Assembly: GCF_963583255.1 (NCBI RefSeq)
Contig: NC_084817.1
Location: forward strand, 20,689,989 to 20,753,988
Source of the DNA: Pyrus communis
Lineage: Eukaryota; Streptophyta; Magnoliopsida; Rosales; Rosaceae
Reading direction: 5' to 3'
Length of the DNA: 64,000 nt
The notes beneath the pieces are model-generated. The model ran no database searches. It was given only the letters and a program-made list of their open reading frames with translations, and had not been told where the DNA came from. Both the position numbers and the translations under genes were made by a program. How positions within the stretch are numbered: the stretch's first letter is position 1; each line of letters opens with the position of its first letter. Below are positions 21,399 through 34,300 of the stretch, one piece after another.

Positions 21399-24300
21399 AT
21401 GGCAGAGGCACAGCCCACCGATTCCCACGCCGAATTCCCTGGTTCTTGGTCTTGCAACGTTCTTGGCCCTGAAACACACCCCAAACCGGTCGACAATGGC
21501 GATGACGACGAAGACTCGACCATCTCTGCGCTCTGTGTGCCCGGTTCGAGATTGGTCCGAACCGGGCTTGTTCACTCAACTTGTTCAGGTTTGTAACAAC
21601 CGCAATTCCCTCATTTCTTGGAACAAATCCAACAAATTGACCAAATTTGTAGAATTAGGGTGTAAAAATCTTGCATTTGGTTGTAGTTGGTATTTGTTTC
21701 ATGGTGTATAACTTAACACTGATCTGTCTCTTTTATCAGATAGCATTGTGTTGTTTGTGAACGCCGGAGGGGAGGCCGTAAAAGAAAATATAAATCCCGG
21801 GCTTCGAGTGGAGCCCGACGGATTTTTCCAAGGAGGGGATGTTCTAAGAACTAATGAGACCATTGACGGCAGCGATGTGCCATCGGTTTATCAATCTGCT
21901 CGGTTTGGGGATTTTTCATACCGGTTTGAGAGCCTATCTCCCGGAGAGTACTTTGTGGATCTTCACTTTGCGGAAATTGTATACACGAATGGTCCGAAGG
22001 GAATGAGAGTGTTTGATGTCTTCATGCAGGAAGAGAAGGCAAGTAAATTTAATTAAAGAAGCTTGCTAACATGTTTCTTGGGTACATCAAGTTTGATTTG
22101 TTGTGCATAATTTCGTTGACTAGTAATTTCTGAAACTGGTTTGTTTTTCGGTGTGTGAAAATAGCAGGTTCTATCGGGAATTGATATCTATTCTATCGTT
22201 GGAGCTAATAAGGCGCTACAGTTGGTAGATGTTGCAGTTTCGGTGGGGGAGGATGGGGCAATTTTGATAAGGTTTGATGGAGTTAATGGAAGTCCAATTG
22301 TTGGGGGAATTTGTATAAAGCGGGCAGCTTCATTACCTGGTATATTCATATTTCTACTTTTAGCTGGCTATATGAGATATATCTGAACGTTACTTACTCT
22401 CCAGACTCATGCCTTGTGGTATGTAAATTGAATGCAGCATCAAAGATGAAACTTGGACATCTTGTATGTAACAATTGTGCTGCTGAGATAGAAATTTCAT
22501 CTGCTCAGGTTAGATTTAGCTTCAAATGGATATTAGAAGATTGGAATACTTGGCGTTTTGCTTACATTGCCTCTGAATCAAATTACAGGACAAATATATA
22601 AGGTTGGAATTTACAACCAAGTATGAAAAGAAGATAGAGGATCTAAAGAGACAGTTCCAACTCAAGACAGATGAATGCCATGAGGCCTGGATGTCACTGA
22701 CATCTGCAAACAAACAGTTACAGAACATCACCATGGAACTTGATAACAAGTTGTATGAAAGTCATTGCTTAGGTAAGGCAAGATTGAACTAGAAAATAGA
22801 GTGTTGAATACTTCCCTTTGATTATCATCAGGGAGCTAGGGTCGATCCGATGAAATTTTAGAACACTTATATGCTGGAAGACAGATAGTCTTATGATTAT
22901 CATAAATTCCCTTTCAGATCAAGCTAGAGAAGAAGCGGCAGCAAAATTGAGAGATATTTCTACTAGATATGAGCATGATAAGGGCTTGTGGACCGCAGTT
23001 GCTGACAATTTAGAAAGTAAAGTCAAGGTAGGTACACTATTTTCATTTATTCCTTGCAAATTTATGTAGTGGCCCATTTGGTAGGTAGAACTGAAAATGA
23101 ATGATCTCTCGATCCATTTGCAGTTGATGAAGGAAGACTATGCTCAACTCCATTCTGAAGTGCACAAATTTACTGATGTTATTCCAGAATTCAACAATAT
23201 GGTATCTGCAATTCAAGCAATGGGTAAGTTTGTATCAGTGTTAAATATGATGTCTCTGAAAAGATATATCTAATTAAACTATTCATATTGCAGTTACACA
23301 GTCTGATGAACTTAAGCTTAAGTTCAATGAGGAGCAGGCAAAGAGGAAAATACTTTATAACCAAATGCAGGAGGCAAAAGGTATAGTATTTTCCTCATTT
23401 CTTCTATAACCAATACTTTATAACCAAATGTCAGTAGTGGTGAGTCGAATTGGTCCTGCCCTTACCTTGAACTGTATATTTCAGGGAACATTCGGGTGTT
23501 TTGTCGGTGTCGCCCGTTGAGGAAAGAGGAGTCATTAGCTGGGCATGCAACAGTTGTAAAATTTGATGCAGCTAAGGATGGAGAGCTTGGGATACTTACT
23601 AGTGGCTCCACTAAAAAGATATTCAGATTTGACAGAGTTTACACACCAGAGGATGATCAAGGTATCGTGTACTATATACCACCGTGAAAAGTTTCTACCT
23701 TACAAATTACTTAACCTTGTGTAATTCCTTTTAACGTTTGATATTGGGGCACTGGTCAGTCAATGATTTTTACATGCATGATAATATGTTGACTTAAAGT
23801 TTTGTCTTGTATAGTTGATGTATTTGCAGATGCTTCACCAATGATAACCTCAGTGTTAGATGGTTATAATGTTTGCATATTTGCCTATGGGCAAACGGGG
23901 ACTGGAAAGACTTTCACGATGGAAGGTTCTGAGAACAACCGAGGGGTCAATTACAGGACCTTGGAACAGTTGTTTAAAACCGCTGAGGAAAGGAAAGAAA
24001 TTTTTACATACGGCATATCTGTTAGTGTGCTTGAAGTCTACAATGAGCAAATCAGGGACTTGCTAGCAGCCTCTCCGACTTCGAAACGGTAAATTTTAAC
24101 TCTAATACACTTTACTATGGAAACTAAGAGACATCACCTGACTAGCTAGAGTTTTCTTGCTAGCCATTAAAAATTAATGTAATGTAGATACAGCTTGGTT
24201 TGGTCATATAAGATTCAGCGGTTGTCTAGTTGACAAAAAGTTCTCTTTTCAATATAGATTGGAGATGAGGCAAGCTCCTGAAGGAGCTCATCACATACCT

Positions 24301-27300
24301 GGAATTGTTGAGGCCAAAGTTGAGAGCATTAAAGAGGTTTGGAATGTTCTGCAAGCTGGAAGCAGTGCAAGAGCAGTTGGATCAAATAATGTGAACGAGC
24401 ATAGCAGCCGATCTCATTGGTAATAGACCTTAGTTTAATCTACATATATTGGTCTGATTTATTTTGATCCATGCAGAAAGAGGGTGTGCTTGTGTTGCCT
24501 TTTATAATATTACTTACAATATTTGTTGATGTTCTTCATTCCATCTTCTGTCAGCATACTCTGCATCATGGTAAAAGCCAAGAATTTGATCACTGGTGAG
24601 TCCACTATGAGCAAGCTTTGGCTTGTGGATTTGGCTGGCAGTGAGAGGCTAGCAAAAACAGAAGTTCAAGGGGAACGCCTTAAGGAAGCTCAAAACATCA
24701 ATAGATCTTTGTCAGCTCTTGGGGATGTCATCTCTGCTTTGGCAACAAAAAAGAGCCACATTCCGTACAGGTTTGTTGTTATTTTTCTTTTATTCACACT
24801 TGTTTATCCCATATAAACTGATGTGTATGTTGGTGTTTGCAGGAATTCCAAGCTCACACATCTACTTCAAGACTCCTTGGGTAAGTATCCACAAAAAATT
24901 GAATGTTGCTTGCAGCTTGAATGCTCCATTATTACCAATGCGAGGATTAATATGTCAAAGATTGGCGTGTCAACTGATAATTGATAATAGGATTTTAAAA
25001 CAAGCATCAAGTTGAATTGCTAAATTATTTAGAGATCAACGTGTGATATCATTTATCTCTTTTGGCATGTCACAGGTGGTGATGCTAAAACTCTAATGTT
25101 TGTCCAAATAAGCCCTTCTGAGCAGGATGTAAGTGAGACTATAAGTTCTCTGAACTTCGCAACACGGGTTCGAGGTGTCGAATTGGGTCCTGCAAGGAAG
25201 CAAATAGATACAGGCGAGGTTCAAAAGCTAAAACTAACAGTAAGTTCTGGGAGGGCCAAAGATGGTGCTTTACAAAAGTTAGAAGAGAACTTTCAACTAA
25301 AGCAGCAATTAACAGATGGCGGATTTTATTAATTTCCACTTTTTTATTTCTGTTTTGAAGCTTGACAAGCTAAAGCAAGAGTTGAAATCCAAAGATGATG
25401 ATTTACATAAATTAGAAGAGAACTTTCAGAATCTAGAAGGTAAATCAAAACGAGAGTTCCAACTGTCTAGAAGTCGACAAGAAAAGATTAATGAACTTGA
25501 AGACCAGGTTGCTGTGAAGGCTGATGTGTGCAGACGACTGGAAAATCAGTTGTTGGAACTTTCAGATGAAGCAAATGGAAAGAGAGAATCGTGCTTGAAT
25601 CTTCAGAAAAAGGTTGCTTGGCAGATAATTTATGTTAATTTCATGTTCTTTTGTTGTGCACAGTTTAATTGTGCTGGCTAACATATTGCTTCTGTTTTCC
25701 TAAAGGTCAAAGAGCTTGAGGACAAGTTGAAAGAACGGGAACGTGCAGACTCCATGATTCTTCAAAACAAGGTATGTGAAGTGAAATCTACCTAAAACTA
25801 TAATTTTGATGTAGCTGTTTTCTCTGACAACTCTTGTCACTCGCACGAATATCATAGACTCAAAAAGTCTTTTATGTTCTGCGACCTTCATTTGATAGAA
25901 CACTTAACTACACCACTTGCATATTGTGGGAATGGAAGCTCTAATCACACCTGTAATGTAATGGCAGCACTCTGTGTCCTGTAATGCGAGTTACACAAGT
26001 TGTAGAACTTCTTAGTCATCTTCACTTTTTGAAGAATCAACTGTAGCTCTGGCTGAACTATTGGTTATCATTAACTTAAAAATCAGTTTCTGTGTCAGAT
26101 GCTAGACGAGTATGAATTTCACTAAACAAAAGATGCTGACTGACACCTGTGTTTAACAGAGGTTTGGGCTCTTGTAAATCTGTTGAGTTTTGACTTTGTT
26201 CTCATGCTACACAGGTCAAGGACCTTGAGAACAAGTTAAAAGAAAGAACGCAAGAGTATGAGCACAATTCGGCTGTAGTTCAGCGGAAGGTAATTCTCAA
26301 AAATTTCAAGGGTACATTTCATTATATTTCTCTAATGTCACAATGCAAATTATCAAAAATGCTTCCAGGTCTTTCATCGCTCTTTTTCTCTGTCAATTTC
26401 AAGCCAGCCTAAAATTCGGGTGCAATATACTTATAAAATTTCACAGACAAGTTTATCCAGCAAAATGATCTTGCTCTTCTAGACTACTTACTTTTGTAGC
26501 TAAATGGATAAGCCCCACATTTTTATTCACTGTTCTACATTCACTGTTCTACTGTTATCGTTTCGCTTATTTGCGGTGATACGTATCATATGTAGATACT
26601 CATAATGGATAGGTACTTCGGCATAATGTGGATATGCACTAGATGTGCACTAGGCTTTGATTTATTTATGTGTATATTCTGATGTGTACTAGTTGGAACA
26701 GCATAGTTGCTGAATATTGTTCATATTCGGGGGTTCAATGCTATAGTTGTGTTCGACCAAAAAATGCTACTACATCTGCAAATTGACCACATTTTTAATT
26801 TATTGATTTTTGTTGTGGCAGGTTCAAGAACTCGAGAAAAGGCTGATAACGGAGGAAATCAACAAGGGATCTCTGCAACTGAAGGTTCCTATTATGAATT
26901 TCATTCTGCAATTAAAAGTGCTTGACAGATTGATATACTAGTGAGTAATCCTATCCTCCTAAAATATTGCCAGGTTAAGGAGCTTGAAGACAAGTTGAGA
27001 CAGAAGGAACAAGAACATGTAATATCGACATTTTGTGGCGACAAGTCAGGTGCCACAACCCCCAATGGCAGAAAATCCTGGTCGAGAAGAGAGACCATTG
27101 GCGACATAGACCCCTTGAGGCTAAGTAACTTGAGCTATAGTAACCAGATGACAAGCCAGGAGTCTGTCCTACTCAAGGGAACCGACTCCCTCCGCGAGCT
27201 GAAGAGACGAAGAGAGTTGCACAGCAAAGGTCATGAGAATGTGATGTTGCCAGCTACTTTGGCTGATAGGAGGATGTCATCAGCCGAATCCAGCACTGAC

Positions 27301-27450
27301 AAGTCAGGCGACCAAAAAGCACTGTCCAGGATCACAAGAAGTTTAACAAAACCGGCAACCACTGGTCAAAAAGCAGGCCCTTCGAACCCGAGCAACAAAA
27401 ACCATAGAGATCAGGTTCCAGGTTCCAGGTCAAGGATTTGGTTAAGATAA
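21399..27450 (+). CDS. KIN14Q/R: Kinesin-14 with N-terminal malectin-like domain (KIN-14Q/R type)
   Basis: Minus-end-directed microtubule motor of the plant family described as 'di-glucose binding protein with kinesin motor domain'. Exons: 21399-21588, 21740-22038, 22168-22339, 22438-22508, 22589-22772, 22918-23027, 23124-23223, 23294-23380, 23485-23661, 23815-24088, 24258-24419, 24555-24770, 24843-24880, 25076-25239, 25361-25612, 25706-25771, 26215-26289, 26822-26884, 26974-27450; all phases join, giving about 1058 aa. Residues about 64-221 form the malectin-like domain ([13 protein letters not shown]-type core, DLHFAEI); 230-400 is coiled coil with the kinesin-14 neck before [12 protein letters not shown] (about 405). 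Motor motifs: P-loop GQTGTGKT (489-496), NEHSSRSH (about 601-608), DLAGSE (634-639). The C-terminal part is coiled coil plus a basic Ser-rich tail. Intron 2 has a GC donor. The start codon follows a CT-rich leader. The gene converges with UPL. Cargo or sugar binding is inferred from the family only. Confidence 0.93.
22039..22167 (+). other. Kinesin intron 2, non-canonical GC-AG
   Basis: The coding frame requires the junction GAG AAG | GTT CTA (EEK|VLSG). The donor there is AAG|GCAAGT: GC instead of GT in an otherwise ideal consensus. The acceptor is TAGCAG, two AGs in tandem, so one extra Gln may be included. Confidence 0.75.
25240..25330 (+). other. Coiled-coil exon relic inside kinesin intron 14
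   Basis: Reading through the donor at 25239 gives [17 protein letters not shown] followed by a stop. It mirrors [16 protein letters not shown] of the next exon (25361-25612). At DNA level TTAGAAGAGAACTTTCA is shared by both. It looks like a leftover of a local duplication of a coiled-coil exon, or a retained-intron truncated isoform. Confidence 0.5.
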
Positions 27451-28326
27451 AAGCCAAGGCATCCTCAGAAATGTTCCATGACAATACATCAGTTTTCTTG
27501 TCTACTTTTCTATCACTTTTACCACTGAATCATCGGAGAATATTCTGACATCCTCCAGATGTTTGAGATGTTATAGTAAATGTTTGAGACTAATAGAGAA
27601 TGTAAATCTGTACCACTGAGTTACAAAGATTGATGGATTGTTGCACAATCAATTGTCCGAGAAATCTTTGGAATGGAAGTTGTGTTTTTTCTCTGTTCAT
27701 AACCCTAAAACTAAAGAGAACAGGAGACTTTCCACCTTTCGAGGTGACTTTTGATATTCGATAGATCATTTATAAATCATCTTTGCAAAAAATCAAACAA
27801 ATCCAAAATCATTAAAACATTCACTTGTAGTGAAGTGAAGAAAATGAACGAAAATGATATAAAGAGAACCTAAATTTAATCCACCAGTCCTGATTTTGAA
27901 TTTGGTTGATTTTTAAAAGACAACCAGACAAGATTTTTGAGATAAGACAAAAGATAAGACGGCTAGAATTGTTAGAATACATTATAAAAGGACCCACAAA
28001 ACGTGTGTCAAAAGCGCATTTAGACATCGAAAAATGTAAAAACTATAGAGTTAAAAGGAAGTCCATGACGACGACGGTGTCGTGTCAGGGGCTTCAAACA
28101 AAAAGTGATTGAACATTAAAATGACGAGTGAAAGCGAGATGGCAAAAAATAACTGCCACAAGCGCTTTTCATTGCGAAAAAAGAAACGACCGACTGTACA
28201 GTTTATAATGTATCGAGAAAAACCCATCATCTCATACGACCATTTACCACTTCCCCTTCCACTTAAAAAACTTTTAACAAAGATTGATATTATCTACAGT
28301 GGCCACAACTTAAACAACGAGGCTCT
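27451..28326. other. Intergenic space between convergent genes (two 3' ends)
   Basis: About 0.88 kb separate the kinesin stop (27450) and the UPL stop (28327-28329). It should hold both 3' UTRs. No further gene is visible; the open frames at 27906-28330 read against the UPL 3' end and lack family features. Confidence 0.6.
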
Positions 28327-31300
28327 TTAACCAAATCCAAATCCTTCGTTTGCCTCGTGAATCGCAAGAAGCAATCTCTCCTCCAGATGCTGTTTAGAGG
28401 GATACTCGGGTAGATCCAACTGGTTGAAGCTGCACAAATAAGTAAATTTCTTTAATAAGCTGCGCACTCGCGATTGAATAAACTCGACTTGGAGGCTAAG
28501 AGAGAACTGAAAAACGTAGTTTCAAACGGCATCTGATAACTCAAACAGATAACGGAGAAAATATGACATGAGAGTCGAAGTTACCAAGTATGTGCGGATG
28601 GCAAGTGATCCGCGCTTCCGTATGCCTTGTGTATTTGAAATTTCTGTGAGCCCGAGATCCCTTGAAGTGCACTAAAACCTTCTAAAGGCACCTGAACAAT
28701 ATAAAGCAGCAATGCTCAGACCACATCTCATGCAACAAATACAGTACATACGATAATACATCTCCAAATTGACCATACAAAAAAATTATACGTCACCAAA
28801 TTATGTCGAATGTAAATGGAAGTCGTGTAATAAGAAAACAAGACATCACTAGCAACGGATACAGAAACAATTTAACTTAGACCGAATACATGCTAAAACA
28901 GACCCATGCATTTAAAAACCTTTCCACATGTTAAGATTTTGCTATGCCGCGAGTATAACCACTTAAATATCACAACCCCATTTTTTAATTCCCATGCCGG
29001 TTTCTAAAGATTTCTAAGGTACGACTTAAAAAATAGGGGGGAAAATGAAGCAGTAATAAATTTATCAATGTCTTCTCAATTATATCCCAGTTCTAGAGTA
29101 AACAAAGAAAACAAGTGCAAACTAATACCTTAGAGGTGCCAGTCACAAACTGTAATAGACGGGCTTTATCCTCCTTGCTAAAACCTTGGGCAACCTCCCA
29201 AAACCACTGAATGACAGGAGATGCGGGGCTGTATCCAGAATATTCGGTATTTGCCCTCATGTCATCCACTGAAATGCATGGAAAAAGAAATCTTTATGAG
29301 AATGCATGCCCTGAAATTTAAAGGTACAGAAGAGGGGAATAAGGGTTGACAGGGGAACTCACAATCAATATCCGGAAGCCCACTGATCAAAAGTTCCAGT
29401 TCCTTATCGTTAAAAATGGATATTAATTCCTTGGTAATTAGATCAGTGAATCCTTCCATAAAAGCAGTTATCTGAGGACGAATAGCAGTTGTTAACCGAT
29501 GCTCCGCAACTAAATCAACATATTGGTGCTTGTTTTCTTCCGTAACTTTAATGTTCCGGCCACCAGGAATCAGTTCATAGTCTGTTACCTGCATTATATT
29601 CAACAAACTTAGTGTAAACAAATTAAGTCCTTAAAACAGAATATTTAATCCATCAGGGTAACGGGAAAAATTCATTACTTCTGTCCTTTCATATAATATC
29701 AGCTTTTCCTCGTCAGCATCAATGCTGAAAGTAAGGTCCAGTACATCGCTAATATCATTCTGTAAAAGGATGGCCAAGGAAAGAGTTGGAGAGGGTCAAT
29801 AACTTAATAAAAAATGAAAGCGAGAAAGTGAAAGTGAGTGTGTGAGAGAATGTAGGAAATTTGCTAGTTTTCTACATACCTCAAGCATCCACTTGAGGTT
29901 TTTAAAGTAATCAGGATCGATGGCCTCTATATCATGGTAAGTGACCTTTGCCCCCAAAATATGCTTGTAGAAAGATCGAGTAAAATGAACATCCAATAAC
30001 TGGCCGTCAAATAGTGCTTTTCCAACCTGTAAAATACACGTCAGAATGAACTTCTAGCAAAACAACTCAATCCAACAAGAGCAACTAAACAACTCTTGTA
30101 CTCACCACTCGCCCAACAAACTTGAAATATGAAAGATGTTCTGTTTGGTAAACAGAGTTGGGATTCGGCTGAAATGTTGATTCATTGCCCACAGTTGTAA
30201 ATAGTAGTGCTCCCTTGTCAAAAATAACCCTGGACAACAACTGGTACCATTCTCTAGTAAGCCCACCTGCATCAATACCTTCCTCTCCTTGAAAGTGAAC
30301 CGTCAATCTCCCCTTCAAATCTTCAGTTGATCGCATGCGAAGCTGGTTATATGAATCTTCAAGAATGTATGCTCTTCTTACTGAAATTCTCAAAGGACTA
30401 TGATGGTGATCATGCAGATGCTTTATTTTCGATCTGAAGTGAGCACGCTTGTTGTCGAAATCAATAATGCGTGGAACCTTCAGCATGAGTGAGAAAGACT
30501 TTTCTAGCAAACCAGGATTTTGACGAATAAAAGCATTTAGCAATTTCCTATGTTTCTCTGAGAACTTCAGAAAAGCAACATGCTTTTCATCAACTTTCAA
30601 AAAGGAACCTGAGGTTTTCTGATGGCCAGCAGATGTACTGGCATCTTCAACCTCAGAAACTGCAGCAACACCAAAGTCATTACCAGGGCCTGGCTGCCCA
30701 GGATGCAATTTCTCACACACCACAAAGAAAGATTCTATGTATGGTAAGATGTTCTGGGTGCCAGCAGGCAGAGGAGGAATTACACCAGATGGCTTAGATG
30801 TAGAAGCTCTATATGAAGTCATCGTATCAGGGGCAGAATCTGAATAGCTCTCTATCTTACTTATGCAAGTGCTCAGCTCCAGCCACAAAGGTTCCAAAGC
30901 CGCATTTATGTCCCAAACCTGAGAAAGAGAAAGAGTATGCTCCTTTTCTGCAAGAATCTGTGTGTCCTTCTCATTCTCCATCAGAGAAGCAACAAGGGAA
31001 CTTAATGCCTGCAGAACTCTTAAGATTGCAGCTCCAACAGAAGACATGGTACTGAGGAGTGCTGTCACTGTTTCACCAAATGTGTGCAACTCATTCATAG
31101 CAGCTCTAGTCAAATTTCTAACAGCCTCTGCTAGCTCAGTAATAAACAGGTTTGAATGGGTAGGAACGATTGCCACCAACTTTTTCATTACCTCCGCTAC
31201 AAGAGTATATGCATTATCTGACAATCTGGGTAGAAAATAAAATCTGTCAAAATCCAAGATATGCGTAACTGCAATTTACATAAGCCTATAGCCTAGTAAT

Positions 31301-34300
31301 CAACATAAGTGTTACAACGACGAGGCAGGATAAGACAATCCAAGTATCTCCAGGAAAATAGTTTTAATTAATACGTTGTTCTTCTTGAAAAAAAGACGAA
31401 TCATTTCATAAAAAAAAAAAAGCGAGAAGAACAAAGAGAGTAGTCCAGTACCACCCCAAACACAACAGACAAAACACAGCCATCTCCCAAACACCCTAAC
31501 ACTAACTATAAAGCAGCCCCTTTCCAATAACAAGGGCAGTATAATTTGAGAAATAAAAAAAAAAGATAAGAAAAGAAATGAAACATTCTTGGTAATTAAA
31601 CAATTAAGCTATAGAAAAAGAAAAGTTATCATTTCCATACCCTTCTCGTGCAAGCAGTGAGCATAGGAGGCGAAGTTCTTCTTGCGGAAGGTTAAGCAGA
31701 ACACTAGCAGTTTCACATTTGCTATCAACACCAGAAGTTGTTGGTTTGGAGGAATCAACAACCTTATCTGACATATCAACCACAACAGCAGCACCACCAG
31801 ATTCTGTATTCATCTCTGCATCTGCAGTCAAGATTTGAGGGGCAGAAGGTTGCTCAGAAACAGAAACCCCAACCCCAGATTTGACGGATGATTTCCTTTC
31901 AGCATTATCAATGATGACCTCCAATAAGTTAAGAAGCTGTAAAAAGAATTTACGGATGAAAGTAAGTCCGCATTACTGCAGTTTCACAGAACAGTACAAG
32001 CCCCTCCTACAAAAACTAAATAATAACCAAGTAAGATTTTCACCTGTTCAAGATGAGCTATACTTCTGAACAAGTAAAGGGGTTGATTCAAAAGGCTCAA
32101 AAGCAAAGCAATTGACGAATATCCTTCCTGATGACTTTTATTTGATCCAGTCTCTTCAACAACCATCACAGCTTTGCCACGTCCCTGATCAATATTATCT
32201 GGTTCGTGTGGGGCAGAAAAGTGAAGCAAAATCTTGGCCACATTAGGATGATGTCGAGCCAAATAAGTCAGAGTTTCAAGAATGCGCCGAGATAACAATG
32301 GTGGAACACCTATAGAGTATCAGACAATGTTAGAACCGATGATCTAATTAGCTGCTACGGTATAATCCGTTATACTCTATGCCATCCCTGAATACTGCTT
32401 GACTGACTAACATGCATTAACTGAGAAGTATTAGCACATATCTCAAACGAATAAACCATAAGGAGATCTTACCAGATTGAGTGCGTGAACAAATCACATT
32501 ACTCTGGCAAGCATAAAGCCGATACGGGGGCTCAGAAGCACTTGAGTAGTCAACAGACTTTCTTGTATCAAGCATTAGCATGTCCATGAGAATTTTCACA
32601 AGAGAATTTCGGGTTTCATTATGAGCACATAAGTTCAACAGAAGCTTCTGCAGCTGACCTTTATACAGCGGCTGCAAAATTGTGACCATCAGTTTCCAGT
32701 TAGGAAAATAAAAATAAAAATGAATAAATACTATTACACTCATATACTACCTGAAAAATACGAAGAACCCTAATCATTGCATGCAAAGCTTCTGTGTCAA
32801 CTAATGGAGTGCCTTCGGCTTCAACTACCTTGGCACCAATTGATCTACGTGAGGCAATGCTTCCCCCAATCCTGTCCAGGCTAGATCCAATGCCTTCACC
32901 TGGTCTGGAAGTCTCACCCCTACGGTTTCTCGGATACATACCAAACAGGGTACGATTATAACGATGGGCAAATCTTTCACGTAACAGGTTTGCCTCCGCA
33001 ACTAGTGCAGGGGTAAGATTGGCAAGTATAGCATCGGATGAAGTCAAGAGAACCTGAGCACACAAACCAAGAACAAATTATTACAAATTGAATTACACAT
33101 TTGATTATTAATTTAACACAACCCAATGAACCTGAACAACGTACTTCTTCACGCAACTCTGAAGGAAATGTTGCAATTATTGAGACTGTGTCCATTTCAA
33201 CTGGTTGACCTTCGAGTTCCTGAGACTGATGTAGCCTTTGAGCTTGCTGTTGGGCTAAAACTTCTGCTCTGATATCAGGAGGAAGGGCAGCAAGGAATTC
33301 TGGATCAATATCTCCAGCATTCTGTGGCTCAGTATTTGACTGTGGAGCTGCTTGACCCTGCTGTGCCGAGAGAACTTCAGCACGCAACTCCTCAGGAAGG
33401 GCATCCAAGAAAGCAGGGTCAATAGCACCAGAACCGGCATCACTGTTAAGTTGCTGTTCTGCTGCTGGACCCTCCTGATCTGCCTCACGGCTAGAATTTT
33501 CAGAAACTTCTGTTACGCTATGTAGAGAAACATCTCTTGCACTGACACTGGCAGAATTCCCGGAAGATACATTTGTTCTTCTTGCTCGAGTTGCCTGTGA
33601 ATCACCCAGTGGCATTCGATCAGAAGAACCTTGCCTCTCTGCTCCATCATCATGACCATCAGCACTCCCAATTTCAACATCAAGGCTACGAAGGCTCTCC
33701 CCTAAAGTTGCTCCACTTCCACCACTTTCTTGGCTCACAGCTTCTACATCCCTCACAGCTGCATCATTGGGTTCGAACTGCATCTGAACGGACTGTGGAT
33801 GCATGCTAGACATGTCCATTGATTGTAGAGATTCGCTCACTGTAGTTGGTCTCAAATCAGCATTTCCAGAGTCATCAGTTGTCTCAGGAGGGGGCAGGCT
33901 TCCACTTTCAATAGCGACATTGTTCTCAACCGGAATTTCAGGCCTGACACCTGTTTGTGGTTCTTGTAACTCTAAAGCTTCAGCTGTGTTCTGAGGATCC
34001 ACCGCTTTTGTATTATTCTCTTCAGATGTCTTGTCAGCCATCGGTCGCCTTAATTGGGACACAAGCAAATCCTCAAGTCCTTGTGGCACTGAACTTGGAT
34101 TTGATCCACCACCTTGCTGGTTATCATCCATCCACAAGTTCAGTCGATGTCCATGACGCCCATTCCTCAATGAACGGAAAATATTATCCAATCTTGACGA
34201 AGTGACCTCCGAGTTTAAATCTGGTAACACCATATCACGGGTATTCTCTGGAAGCCAGGAACACACCATCATAGAAGAGAATTAACAAAATAATATATCA

